Assembly (NCBI GenBank): GCA_018268715.1
Contig: JAFDVZ010000016.1
Coordinates: 1-64,000, forward strand
Origin: Acidobacteriota bacterium
GTDB lineage: Bacteria > Acidobacteriota > Terriglobia > Bryobacterales > Bryobacteraceae
Direction of reading: 5' to 3'
DNA: 64,000 nucleotides
The notes beneath the pieces are model-generated. The model was not told the origin of the DNA. It saw only the letters and a list, made by a program, of their open reading frames with translations, and did no database searches. The position numbers and the translations under genes are program-made. Positions 1 through 7,613 of the stretch are shown here, piece after piece; position 1 is the first letter of the stretch, and each line of letters opens with the position of its first letter.

Positions 1-131
1 GCGCGTCGCCGCGCGATGAACTGCCCAGTCTCCTTGCCTCGTGCTTCCTGATTGCCGTGAGCGGTCCCCGTGCGGGGGGCCTCGCTCATCAGCCTGAGCG
101 GAGCGGACTCAACACCCGCTCCGCACTTTTA

Positions 132-1421
132 TCAGGAAAACTTCGTGCGTTTCCAGAGCAGCCATCCGCACACAACCAGCAGGACCAGGGAAGCGGCCAC
201 CACCACCCCCATCCACGCCACATTCACGGCGATAGGCTGCGCCGCCGCCCCCATTCCCAACCAGATGAACATCGCCACCGCCGCCGCGACGATCAGGATT
301 TCCCACCATCCCCGCTTCGGCTGGGTGCGCGCCAGCGGATCGTCCCCGCGCATGATCGCCGCCGTCCGCTCGTAATTCATCCCATAGCGGTTGCACTCGC
401 GCTCGATGGCGGACCGCCAGGAGCCCTGCTCCGTCTCCGGCGTCTCCGCGAAACTGATGGCCACCGCACCCGCGATCATGATCAGCGAACCCGCGATCAC
501 CAGCGTCTGCGCCGTCGCGCTCTGTCCGTTCAACTCGCCGAACACCAGCGCGCCCCAGGCCAATCCCCAAAGCTGGTTGGTATTCGATAGCGGAATGCCG
601 CGACCGATGCCGATGTACTTGGCCGCGTATTGTTGGAAGAGATCGCCCAGCACCCAGCAGAATCCGCCTAGAAACAGCCAGAACAGCGCGGGCCGGGCGC
701 GCGTCAGGTCGGTGGCGACGCCGCTCCAGCCGCCGTTGAACGACAGCGCCAGCGCGAAGGTGGTTCCCAACTCGCCGAACGTGAACACGGTGACGAACGA
801 CAGCGGATTCATCCCGCTCAGATAGGCTTTGCGGTAGGGGATGTACATGGTGCCCCACAGCAGCCCCGCTCCCAGCGCCGCCAGGATCCCCAGCGTCGCC
901 GCGCCCGGCGGCCCCGACGAGGCCTGATGCGACGTCGCATAGGCCAGCACGCACGCGCCCACCACAATCGCCGCGGTTCCGCCCAGCACCTTAACCCACT
1001 GGCTCGCGCCGGCCGACCGCAATTCGTTGAACAGCAGCCAGCCCCAGAACAGGCCCACCAGGCTGTTGGTGTTCCACAAGGGAAACGCGATGGACAGCCC
1101 GACATTGCGAATCGCGAACACGGTCAGCGTATTCGCCACGCCCCACAGCATTCCGGCCAGGATCGCCCACAGGATCAGGTGTTTCTTTTCCCTTAGGTCC
1201 TGCCAGATATAGCCGGTGCCCTTGAGTAAGGTGGGCACCGTCCACCGGGCCACGAACACGCCGGCCACCATCCCCAGCGAGATCAGGAACGGCGAAAATC
1301 CCACCGTCACCAGTTTGGTAGGGGCTTCCGCCGCGCCCAGCCAGGCGCCCGCGCCCAGCCCGCACGCCACGCCCAACTGATGCAGGGAACGTGTCGACAA
1401 CGAGGTCTGTTCCGTTTTCAT
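132..1421 (-). CDS. GRP-family sugar/proton transporter with extended C-terminus
   Basis: Integral inner-membrane protein of 429 residues with about ten evenly spaced hydrophobic helices in residues 10-325, in the drug/metabolite-type layout of the glucose/ribose porter (GRP) and RhaT group. It probably takes up a sugar by proton symport. Seen: Gly/Trp-rich helices such as GMLWGVANTLTVFA and a mirrored second half (GLLWGTMYIPYRKAY), the internal duplication typical of this superfamily. Odd: after about residue 325 there is a roughly 100-residue extension with a charged loop (ERECNRYGMNYERTAA) and two further membrane helices, longer than ordinary GRP proteins. No Shine-Dalgarno site precedes the ATG. 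A 35-residue peptide gene ends 8 bases upstream, so translation is probably coupled. The substrate cannot be read from sequence. Confidence 0.85.
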   Translation of the reverse strand: MKTEQTSLSTRSLHQLGVACGLGAGAWLGAAEAPTKLVTVGFSPFLISLGMVAGVFVARWTVPTLLKGTGYIWQDLREKKHLILWAILAGMLWGVANTLTVFAIRNVGLSIAFPLWNTNSLVGLFWGWLLFNELRSAGASQWVKVLGGTAAIVVGACVLAYATSHQASSGPPGAATLGILAALGAGLLWGTMYIPYRKAYLSGMNPLSFVTVFTFGELGTTFALALSFNGGWSGVATDLTRARPALFWLFLGGFCWVLGDLFQQYAAKYIGIGRGIPLSNTNQLWGLAWGALVFGELNGQSATAQTLVIAGSLIMIAGAVAISFAETPETEQGSWRSAIERECNRYGMNYERTAAIMRGDDPLARTQPKRGWWEILIVAAAVAMFIWLGMGAAAQPIAVNVAWMGVVVAASLVLLVVCGWLLWKRTKFS

Positions 1422-1429
1422 TTGTGTGT

Positions 1430-1537
1430 TTATTGGACCGCGATCAGAATGGCGAAACCAATCACCAGTACAGTCGCCGGGATCCAGAAATGCAGGTCCG
1501 TCAGGATTGCGTTCAAGAGAGTAGGTTTCAATTCCAT
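1430..1537 (-). CDS. Tiny single-helix membrane protein (35 aa)
   Basis: A 35-codon frame, ATG to TAA, just upstream of the sugar transporter and on its strand. The product begins MELKPTLLNA, continues with DLHFWIP and then has one strongly hydrophobic helix (ATVLVIGFAILIAV) before ending in Q, so it should be a single-pass membrane peptide. A purine-rich GGAGAGAGAG stretch lies 8-17 bases ahead of the ATG. The 8-base gap to the transporter, which has no ribosome site of its own, suggests coupling and perhaps a small subunit or regulator. Function is unknown. The support is the clean helix, the spacing and the strand agreement; conservation could not be tested here. Confidence 0.55.
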   Translation of the reverse strand: MELKPTLLNAILTDLHFWIPATVLVIGFAILIAVQ

Positions 1538-1588
1538 ATCATCTTACTCTCTCTCCGGCGGCGCCGTCCGAAGGCTACACTAACAGCG

Positions 1589-1789
1589 ATGGACCGCCCC
1601 TCTGCTTCTCCGCGCGGCAAGCTGTACCCCAGGGCGCCGGATTGCCCGCAATGCGGTTCCGACGACGTGCGGCCATCCACGCCGACATTCGTTTCGAGAT
1701 TGCTGATCCTGATCTTCCTGCGGCCGTTTCGATGCCGTCGTTGCCGGACGCGTTTCTACCGCTTCCGCGTCGTGCCGGTCGATCTGTAG
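1589..1789 (+). CDS. Small zinc-ribbon protein (66 aa)
   Basis: A 66-residue basic protein. Two cysteine pairs, CPQC near residue 19 and CRRC near residue 52, flank a hydrophobic beta-rich stretch (VSRLLILIFLRPF), which is the layout of a four-cysteine zinc ribbon. I chose the ATG at 1589 because it gives a compact protein with both pairs; an upstream extension of the same frame would not add to the domain. It is alone on the plus strand between minus-strand genes, and its stop lies 6 bases from the stop of the convergent next gene. A nucleic-acid or protein-binding role is possible, but nothing specific can be assigned. Confidence 0.6.
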   Translation: MDRPSASPRGKLYPRAPDCPQCGSDDVRPSTPTFVSRLLILIFLRPFRCRRCRTRFYRFRVVPVDL

Positions 1790-1795
1790 CCCGCC

Positions 1796-2038
1796 TCAGG
1801 CGGCGCGCCGTTGGGTGGGGCGAAGCGACGGCGCCGGAAGCACCACCAGGTTGGGTCGTGGGCGGGCGCTCAGGCACTCGGCGCAGGTGAAAGGCGTCGC
1901 GCCAGCGGGTTTGGTTCGTTCCAGGCTTTCGATGGTGGCGCGCACCGCGGCCAGGCTCGCCGTTTTGGTGGGACTATCGGGCCACTGCTCCATCACGTGC
2001 ATCCGGTAGTGTTCCATGGCCAACGAATCTCTGTGCAT
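1796..2038 (-). CDS. Conserved-looking hypothetical protein (80 aa)
   Basis: Eighty residues starting MHRDSLAMEHYRMHVMEQWP, with a short helical, soluble N-terminal half, a CAEC pair near residue 53 and a basic, proline-rich tail. The start is fixed by a strong GAGGAGG site 5-11 bases before the ATG; the frame extends further upstream but without a ribosome site. No family is recognised. The N-terminal part looks like the short, His/Met-rich hypothetical proteins common in Acidobacteria (inference from memory of their style, not a search). It converges on the zinc-ribbon gene and has a private upstream region of about 250 bases. Confidence 0.65.
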   Translation of the reverse strand: MHRDSLAMEHYRMHVMEQWPDSPTKTASLAAVRATIESLERTKPAGATPFTCAECLSARPRPNLVVLPAPSLRPTQRRAA

Positions 2039-2295
2039 CGTAACCTCCTCTGCTTGGCGATATAGTGCCGCGGGGAATACGAAATCGCATGAGAGATTTT
2101 CCGTCTCACGCCCACCAACTTGTTTCCTCGTCGGTGTTTCCCCTTGCGCCCTCACTGTAGCATTCAGGTGTCAAATATCCCCTCTGTCCGAAAATGGGAA
2201 AATCGGGCTTAACCCCATGAAACCATTCAGTAAACAGCCTGTGGAAAACTGCTTGTGAACGGCCTTTCCGAACCCTCCGGTTTTTCCCCGCTTTT

Positions 2296-3570
2296 TCAGC
2301 CCATCTGGGCCGCCGCCTTGTCGAACTCCCGGTCCGGCAGCCACGAGTAGATCAGTATTGCCGAAAGCGGGTGCATCAGCCCGGCGATGATGAACACCGG
2401 CGCGTACGAGAAATTCGCAACAAGATACCCGGTGCCAAGCTGCGCCAGCGCTCCGCCGATGGCCCCGCCCATCCCGGTGAACCCGGAAGCCGTCGCCACC
2501 TCGCGCCCGCGGAACAAATCGGTAGGCAGAGCCTGCAGGTTCGACACCCAGAAGGCGTGCCCCCAGGTCACAAAGCAGGTGGCGCCAATCGCCATCCACG
2601 CCTCCGGGACAAACGGCGCGAGAATCGCCACCGGCAGGCAAGCCGCCCCCAGCGCCATCACGAACTTCCGCGCCCGAGCCAACGGCCATCCCCGCCGGAT
2701 CAGCGCCGCCGACAGCCATCCGCCCACGACATAGCCAATTCCCCCAAACACGAAGGGCACCCACGCGTACTTGCCCACCTGCGCCAGGTCGAAGTGCCGC
2801 TCCACGCGCAGGTATTCTGGCAGCCAGAACGTCATGAAGTAGATCACCGGATCGCTAAAGAACCGGGCCACCAGCAGCACCCAGCACCCGCGCGTCAGAA
2901 ACACCCGCACGACGTCGATCTTCTCCTTGGTAGGCGCGGCCTCCCCCGGCGGAGGCAGTTGCGGCGCCAGAGCCTCATACTCCTCCCTCCGCATCCAGCG
3001 GTTCCGGTGCGGCGGATCGTAGAAGATCATCCAAGCCGCCAGCCAGGCGAACCCCATCAACCCGGTGACCACAAACGCCGACCGCCACCCATACTGGACC
3101 GTGATCCAGGCCACCATGGGCGGCGCGATCACGCTGCCCACCGACGATCCGGCGTTGAACAACCCCACCCCCAGCGCCCGTTGCGCCGGAGGAAACCATT
3201 CGCCCACCGCCTTGGCCGCCGCCGGCCAGTTCCCCGGCTCCGACAGCCCCAGCAGGAACCGGTACCCCGCCAGGCTCCACTTCCCGACGGTCGCCGCATG
3301 CAGCATCTGCGCGATCGACCAGCACAGGATGAACAGCCCGAACCCGCGCTTGGTCCCCAGCCGGTCGATGATCCAGCCCGACCCCGCGTACATGATCGAG
3401 TAGGCGACAAAGAACCACGCCACCACCTGCGAATAATCCTGCGGCGAGAAGCTGAACTCCTTGCGGATATCCAGCGACACGATGGAAAGCACCATGCGAT
3501 CGGCATAGTTCAGCGCGGTGGCCAGAAACAGCAGCGCCGTCACCACCCACAACATCCGAGGGATCTTCAT
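2296..3570 (-). CDS. MFS transporter, hexuronate/organic anion (ExuT-like) type
   Basis: Inner-membrane carrier of 424 residues with twelve predicted helices, of the anion:cation symporter branch that includes ExuT, GudP and DgoT. Seen: the N-terminal pattern LNYADRMVLS in helix 1, the first-loop motif DRLGTKRGF, and SEPGNWPAAAKAVGEWFP in helix 4, where this family has its substrate-binding loop. It probably imports a sugar acid (hexuronate, aldonate or similar) with protons. Its start overlaps the stop of the upstream sugar-acid dehydratase by 4 bases, so the two are one operon and the carrier probably brings in that enzyme's substrate or a precursor. Confidence 0.88.
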   Translation of the reverse strand: MKIPRMLWVVTALLFLATALNYADRMVLSIVSLDIRKEFSFSPQDYSQVVAWFFVAYSIMYAGSGWIIDRLGTKRGFGLFILCWSIAQMLHAATVGKWSLAGYRFLLGLSEPGNWPAAAKAVGEWFPPAQRALGVGLFNAGSSVGSVIAPPMVAWITVQYGWRSAFVVTGLMGFAWLAAWMIFYDPPHRNRWMRREEYEALAPQLPPPGEAAPTKEKIDVVRVFLTRGCWVLLVARFFSDPVIYFMTFWLPEYLRVERHFDLAQVGKYAWVPFVFGGIGYVVGGWLSAALIRRGWPLARARKFVMALGAACLPVAILAPFVPEAWMAIGATCFVTWGHAFWVSNLQALPTDLFRGREVATASGFTGMGGAIGGALAQLGTGYLVANFSYAPVFIIAGLMHPLSAILIYSWLPDREFDKAAAQMG

Positions 3571-5255
3571 TTCATCTCCGGCATCAGAAAGTCGAAATCG
3601 CAGCCCTGGTCAGCCTGCGTCACATGATCGAGAAACAGCTTGCCGTAGCCGCGCTCATAGGCGGGCTTGGGAGGAGTCCACTCCGCCAACCGCCGCGCGA
3701 TCTCGCCATCCTCCACCAGCAAATCGATGCGCCGCCGCTCGACGTCCAGTTCCACCAGGTCGCCGGTCCGAACCGCGGCCAGCGGACCGCCCGCCGCGGA
3801 CTCGGGCGCCACATGGAGCACCACGGTCCCAAACGAGGTCCCGCTCATCCGAGCATCGGAAATACGCACCATATCGGCGACGCCCCGCTTCAACAGCTTG
3901 GCCGGCAGCGGGATCTGCCCCCATTCCGGGAACCCCGGCCCGCCCTTCGGCCCGCAGTTCTTCATCACGAGCACGGTGTTCTCATCCACCGGCAGATCCT
4001 CGCGATCGATCTCGGCGTACATCTGGTCGCGGTTCTCGAACACATAGGCCGGCCCGCGATGCCGCATCAGCCCCGCCGAAGCCGCCGTCTGCTTGATCAC
4101 CGCGCCGTTCGGAGCAACGTTCCCGCCCAGTACGGCGATCCCGCCTTCGGCCGCCAGCGGTTCGGAAAGCCGCGTCACCACGTCCCGCCGCAGGCATTCC
4201 GCCGCCCCGACGTTCTCCCCCACCGTCCGCCCGGTCACCGTCAGGCAGGAAGCGTCCAGCAGCGGCAGGATCTCCCGCATCACCACCGGCACGCCCCCCG
4301 CTTCAAACAAATCCTCCATCAAATGTTCGCCCGAAGGCTTCACATTGACGATCCAGGGCGTCCGCCGAGAAATCCGGTCGAAGGCGTCCAACGCAATGCG
4401 TATCCCCACCCGCCCCGCCATCGCCGGCAGATGCACCACCGCGTTCGTCGACCCGCCCAGCGCCATCAGCACCGCGATGGCGTTGTCAAAGGCGGCGCGC
4501 GTCAGAATCCTCGAAGGCCGCAGCTCTTCCTCGACCATCGCGACAATCCGCCGCCCGCTAGCCTCCGCGATGGCCAACCGTCGCGCATCGGGCGCCGGGA
4601 TATTCGCACACCCCGGCAGCGTCATCCCCAGGGCCTCGGCCAGGCTGGTCATGGTGGAAGCCGTTCCCATCACCGTGCAATGCCCGCTGGTGCGAGCGAT
4701 AGCGCCCTCCACTTCACACCACTGTTCCTCGGACAGCCGCCCGGCGCGGAAGAGATCGAACAGCTTCCGCCCATCGGTCCCCGACCCGAGTTTCCGGTCG
4801 CGCCACGTCCCCGCAAGCATCGGCCCGCCCGGCACGACGATGGTGGGAACATCGGCGCTGGCCGCGCCCATCAGCATGGCGGGAGTCGTCTTATCGCACC
4901 CGCACAGCAGCACGACGCCATCCAGCGGATTGGCGCGAATGCTCTCCTCGACGTCCATGGCCATGAGGTTGCGGAACAGCATGGCGGTGGGCTTCATGAG
5001 CATCTCGCCCAACGATATGGTGGGAAACTCGAGCGGCACGCCCCCGGCGGCCCAAACCCCGCGTTTGACGGCCTCGGCGACCTGTTTCAGGTGGACGTTG
5101 CAGTTATTGAGTTCGCTCCACGAGTTGGCGATGCCGATCACCGGCTTGCCCTCGAAGATGGAGCGGTCGAACCCCTCGGACCTCAGCCAAGCGCGCCGCG
5201 CGAAGGCGTAATATTCCGGCCCTTGAAACCAATTCCGGCTGCGTTGATTGCCCAT
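3567..5255 (-). CDS. IlvD/Edd-family sugar-acid dehydratase
   Basis: A 562-residue member of the dihydroxyacid/phosphogluconate dehydratase family. These Fe-S enzymes remove water from 2,3-dihydroxy acids to give 2-keto-3-deoxy acids. Seen: cluster cysteines at about residue 52 (NNCN), 118-120 (LCGCDKTTPAMLMG) and 192 (GHCTVMGTAS), and the late motifs KNCGPKGGPGFPEWG and RISDARMSGTSFGTV. The length (about 560-590), the SELNNCN start motif and the adjoining ExuT-like carrier favour the sugar-acid branch (arabonate, xylonate, gluconate and relatives) over IlvD of valine/isoleucine synthesis. It starts at ATG with no close Shine-Dalgarno site. It heads a two-gene operon and lies just 48 bases from hicB. 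Confidence 0.85.
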   Translation of the reverse strand: MGNQRSRNWFQGPEYYAFARRAWLRSEGFDRSIFEGKPVIGIANSWSELNNCNVHLKQVAEAVKRGVWAAGGVPLEFPTISLGEMLMKPTAMLFRNLMAMDVEESIRANPLDGVVLLCGCDKTTPAMLMGAASADVPTIVVPGGPMLAGTWRDRKLGSGTDGRKLFDLFRAGRLSEEQWCEVEGAIARTSGHCTVMGTASTMTSLAEALGMTLPGCANIPAPDARRLAIAEASGRRIVAMVEEELRPSRILTRAAFDNAIAVLMALGGSTNAVVHLPAMAGRVGIRIALDAFDRISRRTPWIVNVKPSGEHLMEDLFEAGGVPVVMREILPLLDASCLTVTGRTVGENVGAAECLRRDVVTRLSEPLAAEGGIAVLGGNVAPNGAVIKQTAASAGLMRHRGPAYVFENRDQMYAEIDREDLPVDENTVLVMKNCGPKGGPGFPEWGQIPLPAKLLKRGVADMVRISDARMSGTSFGTVVLHVAPESAAGGPLAAVRTGDLVELDVERRRIDLLVEDGEIARRLAEWTPPKPAYERGYGKLFLDHVTQADQGCDFDFLMPEMK

Positions 5256-5266
5256 GCGAATTCAAA

Positions 5267-5295
5267 CGATTTCACAAGGGCCCCGCCGCGGTCAA
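5267..5295 (-). promoter_or_regulatory. Possible sigma-70-type promoter of the dehydratase operon
   Basis: In the 48-base gap between hicB and the dehydratase, the minus strand has TTGACC, a 17-base spacer and AAATCG. The -35 element and spacing are good and the -10 is poor, so this is a candidate only. Confidence 0.25.
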
Positions 5296-5303
5296 GTGAC
5301 AGG

Positions 5304-5510
5304 CTAGGCGGCGATGTACTCCGCGATGGTTTTCGGTTCGGGGATAGGAAGTCCGTCTTCGGCCATGCCGGCCAGGTGCAGGCGGATCGCCCCACGCATC
5401 AGGTCGGTGGTCTCCTCGAGCGTCGAACCAGCGGCCACGCATCCGGGCAGATCCGGCACGTGCGCGCTGTAGCCGGTCTCGGTCTGTTCAATCAACACGG
5501 CGTACTTCAT
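5304..5510 (-). CDS. hicB: HicB-type antitoxin
   Basis: A 68-residue partial-RNase-H-fold protein of the HicB/UPF0150 family, antitoxin of a type II toxin-antitoxin pair. Seen: MKYAVLIEQTETGYSAHVPD followed by LPGCVAAGSTLEETTDLMRG, the hallmark of the family (Y/S-A-x-V-P-D-L-P-G-C-x-x-x-G-x-T), and an end rich in acidic residues. There is no extra C-terminal DNA-binding domain. Its ATG overlaps the stop of hicA by 4 bases, and the toxin-first order is typical for HicAB. It probably neutralises HicA by covering its active site. Confidence 0.85.
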   Translation of the reverse strand: MKYAVLIEQTETGYSAHVPDLPGCVAAGSTLEETTDLMRGAIRLHLAGMAEDGLPIPEPKTIAEYIAA

Positions 5511-5692
5511 TTGAGTCCCGCTTGCTTCAGGATACTACCCTGCGTTTTCGGATCCAGATCCATCGATGGATGTCCGGCAATCGTCACGCGGCCCTTCTTG
5601 ACGGGATGCTTGTACTGCCGATGGCTCCCCTGCTGGGCAACCAGCCGCCATCCGTCCTGCTCGACGAGTCGAATCGCGTCGCGAACCTTCAT
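5507..5692 (-). CDS. hicA: HicA-type mRNA interferase toxin
   Basis: A 61-residue dsRBD-like protein of the HicA (YcfA) family, which cleaves mRNA independently of translation. Seen: MKVRDAIRLVEQDGWRL, then QQGSHRQYKHP with the conserved catalytic histidine (about residue 24), and a C-terminal VTIAGHPSMDLDPKTQGSILKQ piece broken by the usual Gly and Leu positions. All expected family elements are present, so the toxin looks intact. It lies 22 bases after ymdB and directly before hicB, with which it overlaps. Confidence 0.87.
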   Translation of the reverse strand: MKVRDAIRLVEQDGWRLVAQQGSHRQYKHPVKKGRVTIAGHPSMDLDPKTQGSILKQAGLK

Positions 5693-5714
5693 CGCCCAGC
5701 CACCCAGTCGACCG

Positions 5715-6494
5715 CTACTCCATCACCTCATACCGCTGGGCCGCCGTCGCCTTCCCGGTCGCCGGATCCACCGTGACAATCACGGCATGCAACTCCGCCC
5801 CGGTCCGCGCCGACTCCATCCTCACCGGCAGCGCTGTCAAAAACTTCCGCAGCACGATATCCTTCTCGACGCCGATCACCGAATCATAGGGACCAGTCAT
5901 CCCGGCGTCAGTCTGGTACGCGGTCCCGCCCGGCAGCACGCGAGTATCGGCGGTCGGAATATGCGTATGGGTCCCCACCACGGCGCTCACGCGCCCATTC
6001 AGATACCACCCCATGGCCATCTTCTCGCTGGTCAACTCGGCGTGGAAATCCACAAACTTCACCTTCACCGCGCCATTCAAATTCGCCAGGATCTGGTCCG
6101 CTTTCCGGAACGGATCGTTGATGGCGGGCATATGCGTACGCCCCTGCAGATTAATCACCGCGCAGTGGACCCCGTTATGAGCCTCCACCACCGTCACGCC
6201 CGAGCCCGGCAGATCGTCCGGATAATTCGCCGGCCGCAGCAGCCGCCCCTGCCGCGGGAAGTAGTCGTAAATCTCCTTCTTGTCCCAGATATGATTGCCC
6301 GAAGTAATCACATCGATGCCAAGAGAAAACAACTCCTCGGCGATCAGCGGCGTAATCCCGAATCCTCCCGCCGAATTCTCCGCATTGGCGATCGTCAGCT
6401 CGATCGAAAACTCATCCACGATGCGGTGCAGGTGCCGCGAAACAATACCCCTGCCTGGGGACGCGAAAATATCGCCGATAAAAAGCAGATTCAT
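5715..6494 (-). CDS. ymdB: YmdB-family metallophosphoesterase
   Basis: A 259-residue cytoplasmic phosphoesterase of the YmdB/TIGR00282 family. The Bacillus protein hydrolyses 2',3'-cyclic AMP and affects biofilm and RNA turnover. Seen: the dinuclear-metal ligands in MNLLFIGDIFASPGRG (Asp8), ANAENSAGGFG, ITSGNHIWD, VDFHAE and VGTHTHIPTAD, and the family ending with TDAGMTGPYDSVIG. The length matches the family. In many bacteria ymdB follows rny (RNase Y); here rny is not present, but a probable 6S RNA gene lies immediately upstream on the same strand. HicA follows 22 bases downstream. Confidence 0.9.
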   Translation of the reverse strand: MNLLFIGDIFASPGRGIVSRHLHRIVDEFSIELTIANAENSAGGFGITPLIAEELFSLGIDVITSGNHIWDKKEIYDYFPRQGRLLRPANYPDDLPGSGVTVVEAHNGVHCAVINLQGRTHMPAINDPFRKADQILANLNGAVKVKFVDFHAELTSEKMAMGWYLNGRVSAVVGTHTHIPTADTRVLPGGTAYQTDAGMTGPYDSVIGVEKDIVLRKFLTALPVRMESARTGAELHAVIVTVDPATGKATAAQRYEVME

Positions 6495-6512
6495 GTGGGA
6501 TTTTGGATCGGG

Positions 6513-6545
6513 ACCCGGCCGCGGGCGGGTAGGACCCGGCCGGGT
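6513..6545 (-). terminator. Strong two-tier GC hairpin between 6S RNA and ymdB
   Basis: On the minus strand ACCCGGCC (6545-6538) can pair with GGCCGGGT (6520-6513), and the loop holds a second GGGT/ACCC stem. The sequence 6534-6545 is itself a perfect 12-base palindrome. No T-run follows, so intrinsic termination is uncertain; it may instead mark the processed 3' end of the upstream RNA. Confidence 0.35.
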
Positions 6546-6569
6546 TCAGAGAGCTGGAGCGCACCACTT

Positions 6570-6779
6570 GACCGTGTCGACCCCCGTCATTGACCCCGAA
6601 AACCACAAGGGGGGAACCCTCCGAGCGCCTTCAGGCTTCTCCATGGCGGATCGCTCCACCGGAGCCTGCACACCGGCGCATAAAGACGAGCCGGATTCCA
6701 TGACGAGACTATCGGATCAATATAGTAGGAGCCGCGCACCTGTTTTGCAGGAACGCTCCAAGAGGATGATAACACGGCC
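6570..6779 (-). ncRNA. ssrS: Probable 6S RNA
   Basis: 6S RNA binds sigma-70 RNA polymerase by imitating an open promoter. Evidence on the minus strand: the ends pair in a 9-base closing stem (GGCCGTGTT at 6779-6771 with GACACGGTC at 6578-6570), enclosing about 210 bases, close to the usual 180-210. Inside, in the expected order, are a CCTGCAAAACAGG hairpin followed by GCGGCTCC, then GCGCCGGTGTGCAGGCTC, GATCCGCC and GGAGAAGCCTGAAGG, which resembles the conserved GAGAAGCCUUAA part of E. coli 6S, and finally TTTTCGGGGTCAATGACGG, resembling its GGGUUCAAGGGUUACAGCC side. No protein frame here is convincing. Its place next to ymdB fits known zapA-6S-rny-ymdB neighbourhoods. A covariance search was not possible. 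Confidence 0.65.
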
Positions 6780-6829
6780 GGCGTCCGGCGCACCCCGAAA
6801 ACAAGCGTAGCCGCCCTCGGCCAGGCGCC

Positions 6830-7525
6830 TTAGATCCCCCACACCTGCCGCAATCGCAGCGCAATCATCGCCCCGCTCGCACTCGCTGTCCCCAGCGCGA
6901 TGTCCCCGAAGTTCGCCGTCGACGGGAAGATCCGCAGCACCGTCTTCCGTTTCAACCCCTCGTCGTACACCTCGAGCTTCTTCACCATCAGGCCCGGGTG
7001 ATACGTCCCTTTCATCAGGTTCTTGTAGTATCCCAGCACGCCCGGATTCGCGGCTGGCGGCGCAGGCGGCGCAGGCGGCGCCTGCGACTGATAATACTGC
7101 TGTGTGCGCGCGCTGCTTGAAGAGTAGTTCGTCGCAGGCCTCTGCGCACGCTCATCCGCCTTCTCGAACGCCGTTACCAAGTGCGTAACCGGCCCCAGGA
7201 AGAAATTCCCCGCGTCCGTCATCATGAGGTCCACCACCCTCCCTCGCGCCGGAGCCGTCTTCACCGACTTCATATACAACAACCCCGAGGTAGTCACGTA
7301 GTTCAGGTTGGCTTGCGGAATGTGGCCCAGCGCCTCCGCGATCGAGCGCTGTCCACCAACTAACACCAGCTGTTTGGTGGTTAACTCGATCGTTCCGGCT
7401 CGATTGTGCTTGCCGATATTCCGCTTGAAGTCGAAGGCTCCGCCGGTTGAAGACACGGTTTGCATAACAAACTCCGCGTCAGTGGTCGTGTCGGTCAAGT
7501 CAACGTAGAACAGTGCAGGTCGCAA
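6830..7525 (-). CDS. Unrecognised protein with a Pro/Ala hinge
   Basis: A 231-residue protein with no recognised family and no clear signal peptide. The N-terminal half (about residues 1-125) is mixed alpha/beta (FYVDLTDTTTDAEFVMQTV; VVDLMMTDAGNFFLGPVTHL). It is followed by a low-complexity Ser/Gln/Tyr and Pro/Ala linker (APPAPPAPPAA, residues about 150-160) and a beta-rich C-terminal part (VLRIFPSTANFGDIALG). The start is taken as TTG because AGGAGG lies 12 bases upstream and no ATG or GTG fits; the reading frame stays open 23 codons further up. The product may be periplasmic or surface-linked, but nothing proves that. It follows the gamma-glutamyltransferase gene by 88 bases. Confidence 0.6.
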   Translation of the reverse strand: MRPALFYVDLTDTTTDAEFVMQTVSSTGGAFDFKRNIGKHNRAGTIELTTKQLVLVGGQRSIAEALGHIPQANLNYVTTSGLLYMKSVKTAPARGRVVDLMMTDAGNFFLGPVTHLVTAFEKADERAQRPATNYSSSSARTQQYYQSQAPPAPPAPPAANPGVLGYYKNLMKGTYHPGLMVKKLEVYDEGLKRKTVLRIFPSTANFGDIALGTASASGAMIALRLRQVWGI

Positions 7526-7613
7526 AGTGTAGTCGGCCCTCCTGGCCTGAGATCCAGTCAGGATATCATCTCCCCACTCTGCGTCTATACGACTTCAGGC
7601 CTCCCGCCCGACC

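Noticed and set aside
2231..2245. TTTTCCACA on the minus strand, one mismatch from a DnaA box, near a relatively AT-rich gap
   Set aside because: Only a single such box, with no cluster, no AT-rich unwinding stretch and no dnaA/dnaN neighbours, so an origin is not supported.
3624..6593. A 989-codon plus-strand frame opposite the dehydratase, HicAB and ymdB genes
   Set aside because: It runs antisense through four well-recognised genes, is rich in Arg/His/Pro as expected of a GC-rich shadow frame, and has no ribosome site.
6764..6772. TTATCAT on the minus strand as a -10 promoter element
   Set aside because: It lies inside the closing-stem region of the probable 6S RNA and has no -35 at the right distance.
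6295..6810. Plus-strand frame of 171 codons across the 6S region
   Set aside because: It overlaps ymdB antisense and the structured RNA, with no ribosome site or domain.
7040..7085. GGCGCAGGCGGCGCAGGCGGC tandem stretch as a repeat element
   Set aside because: It only encodes the Pro/Ala linker of the 6830-7525 protein.
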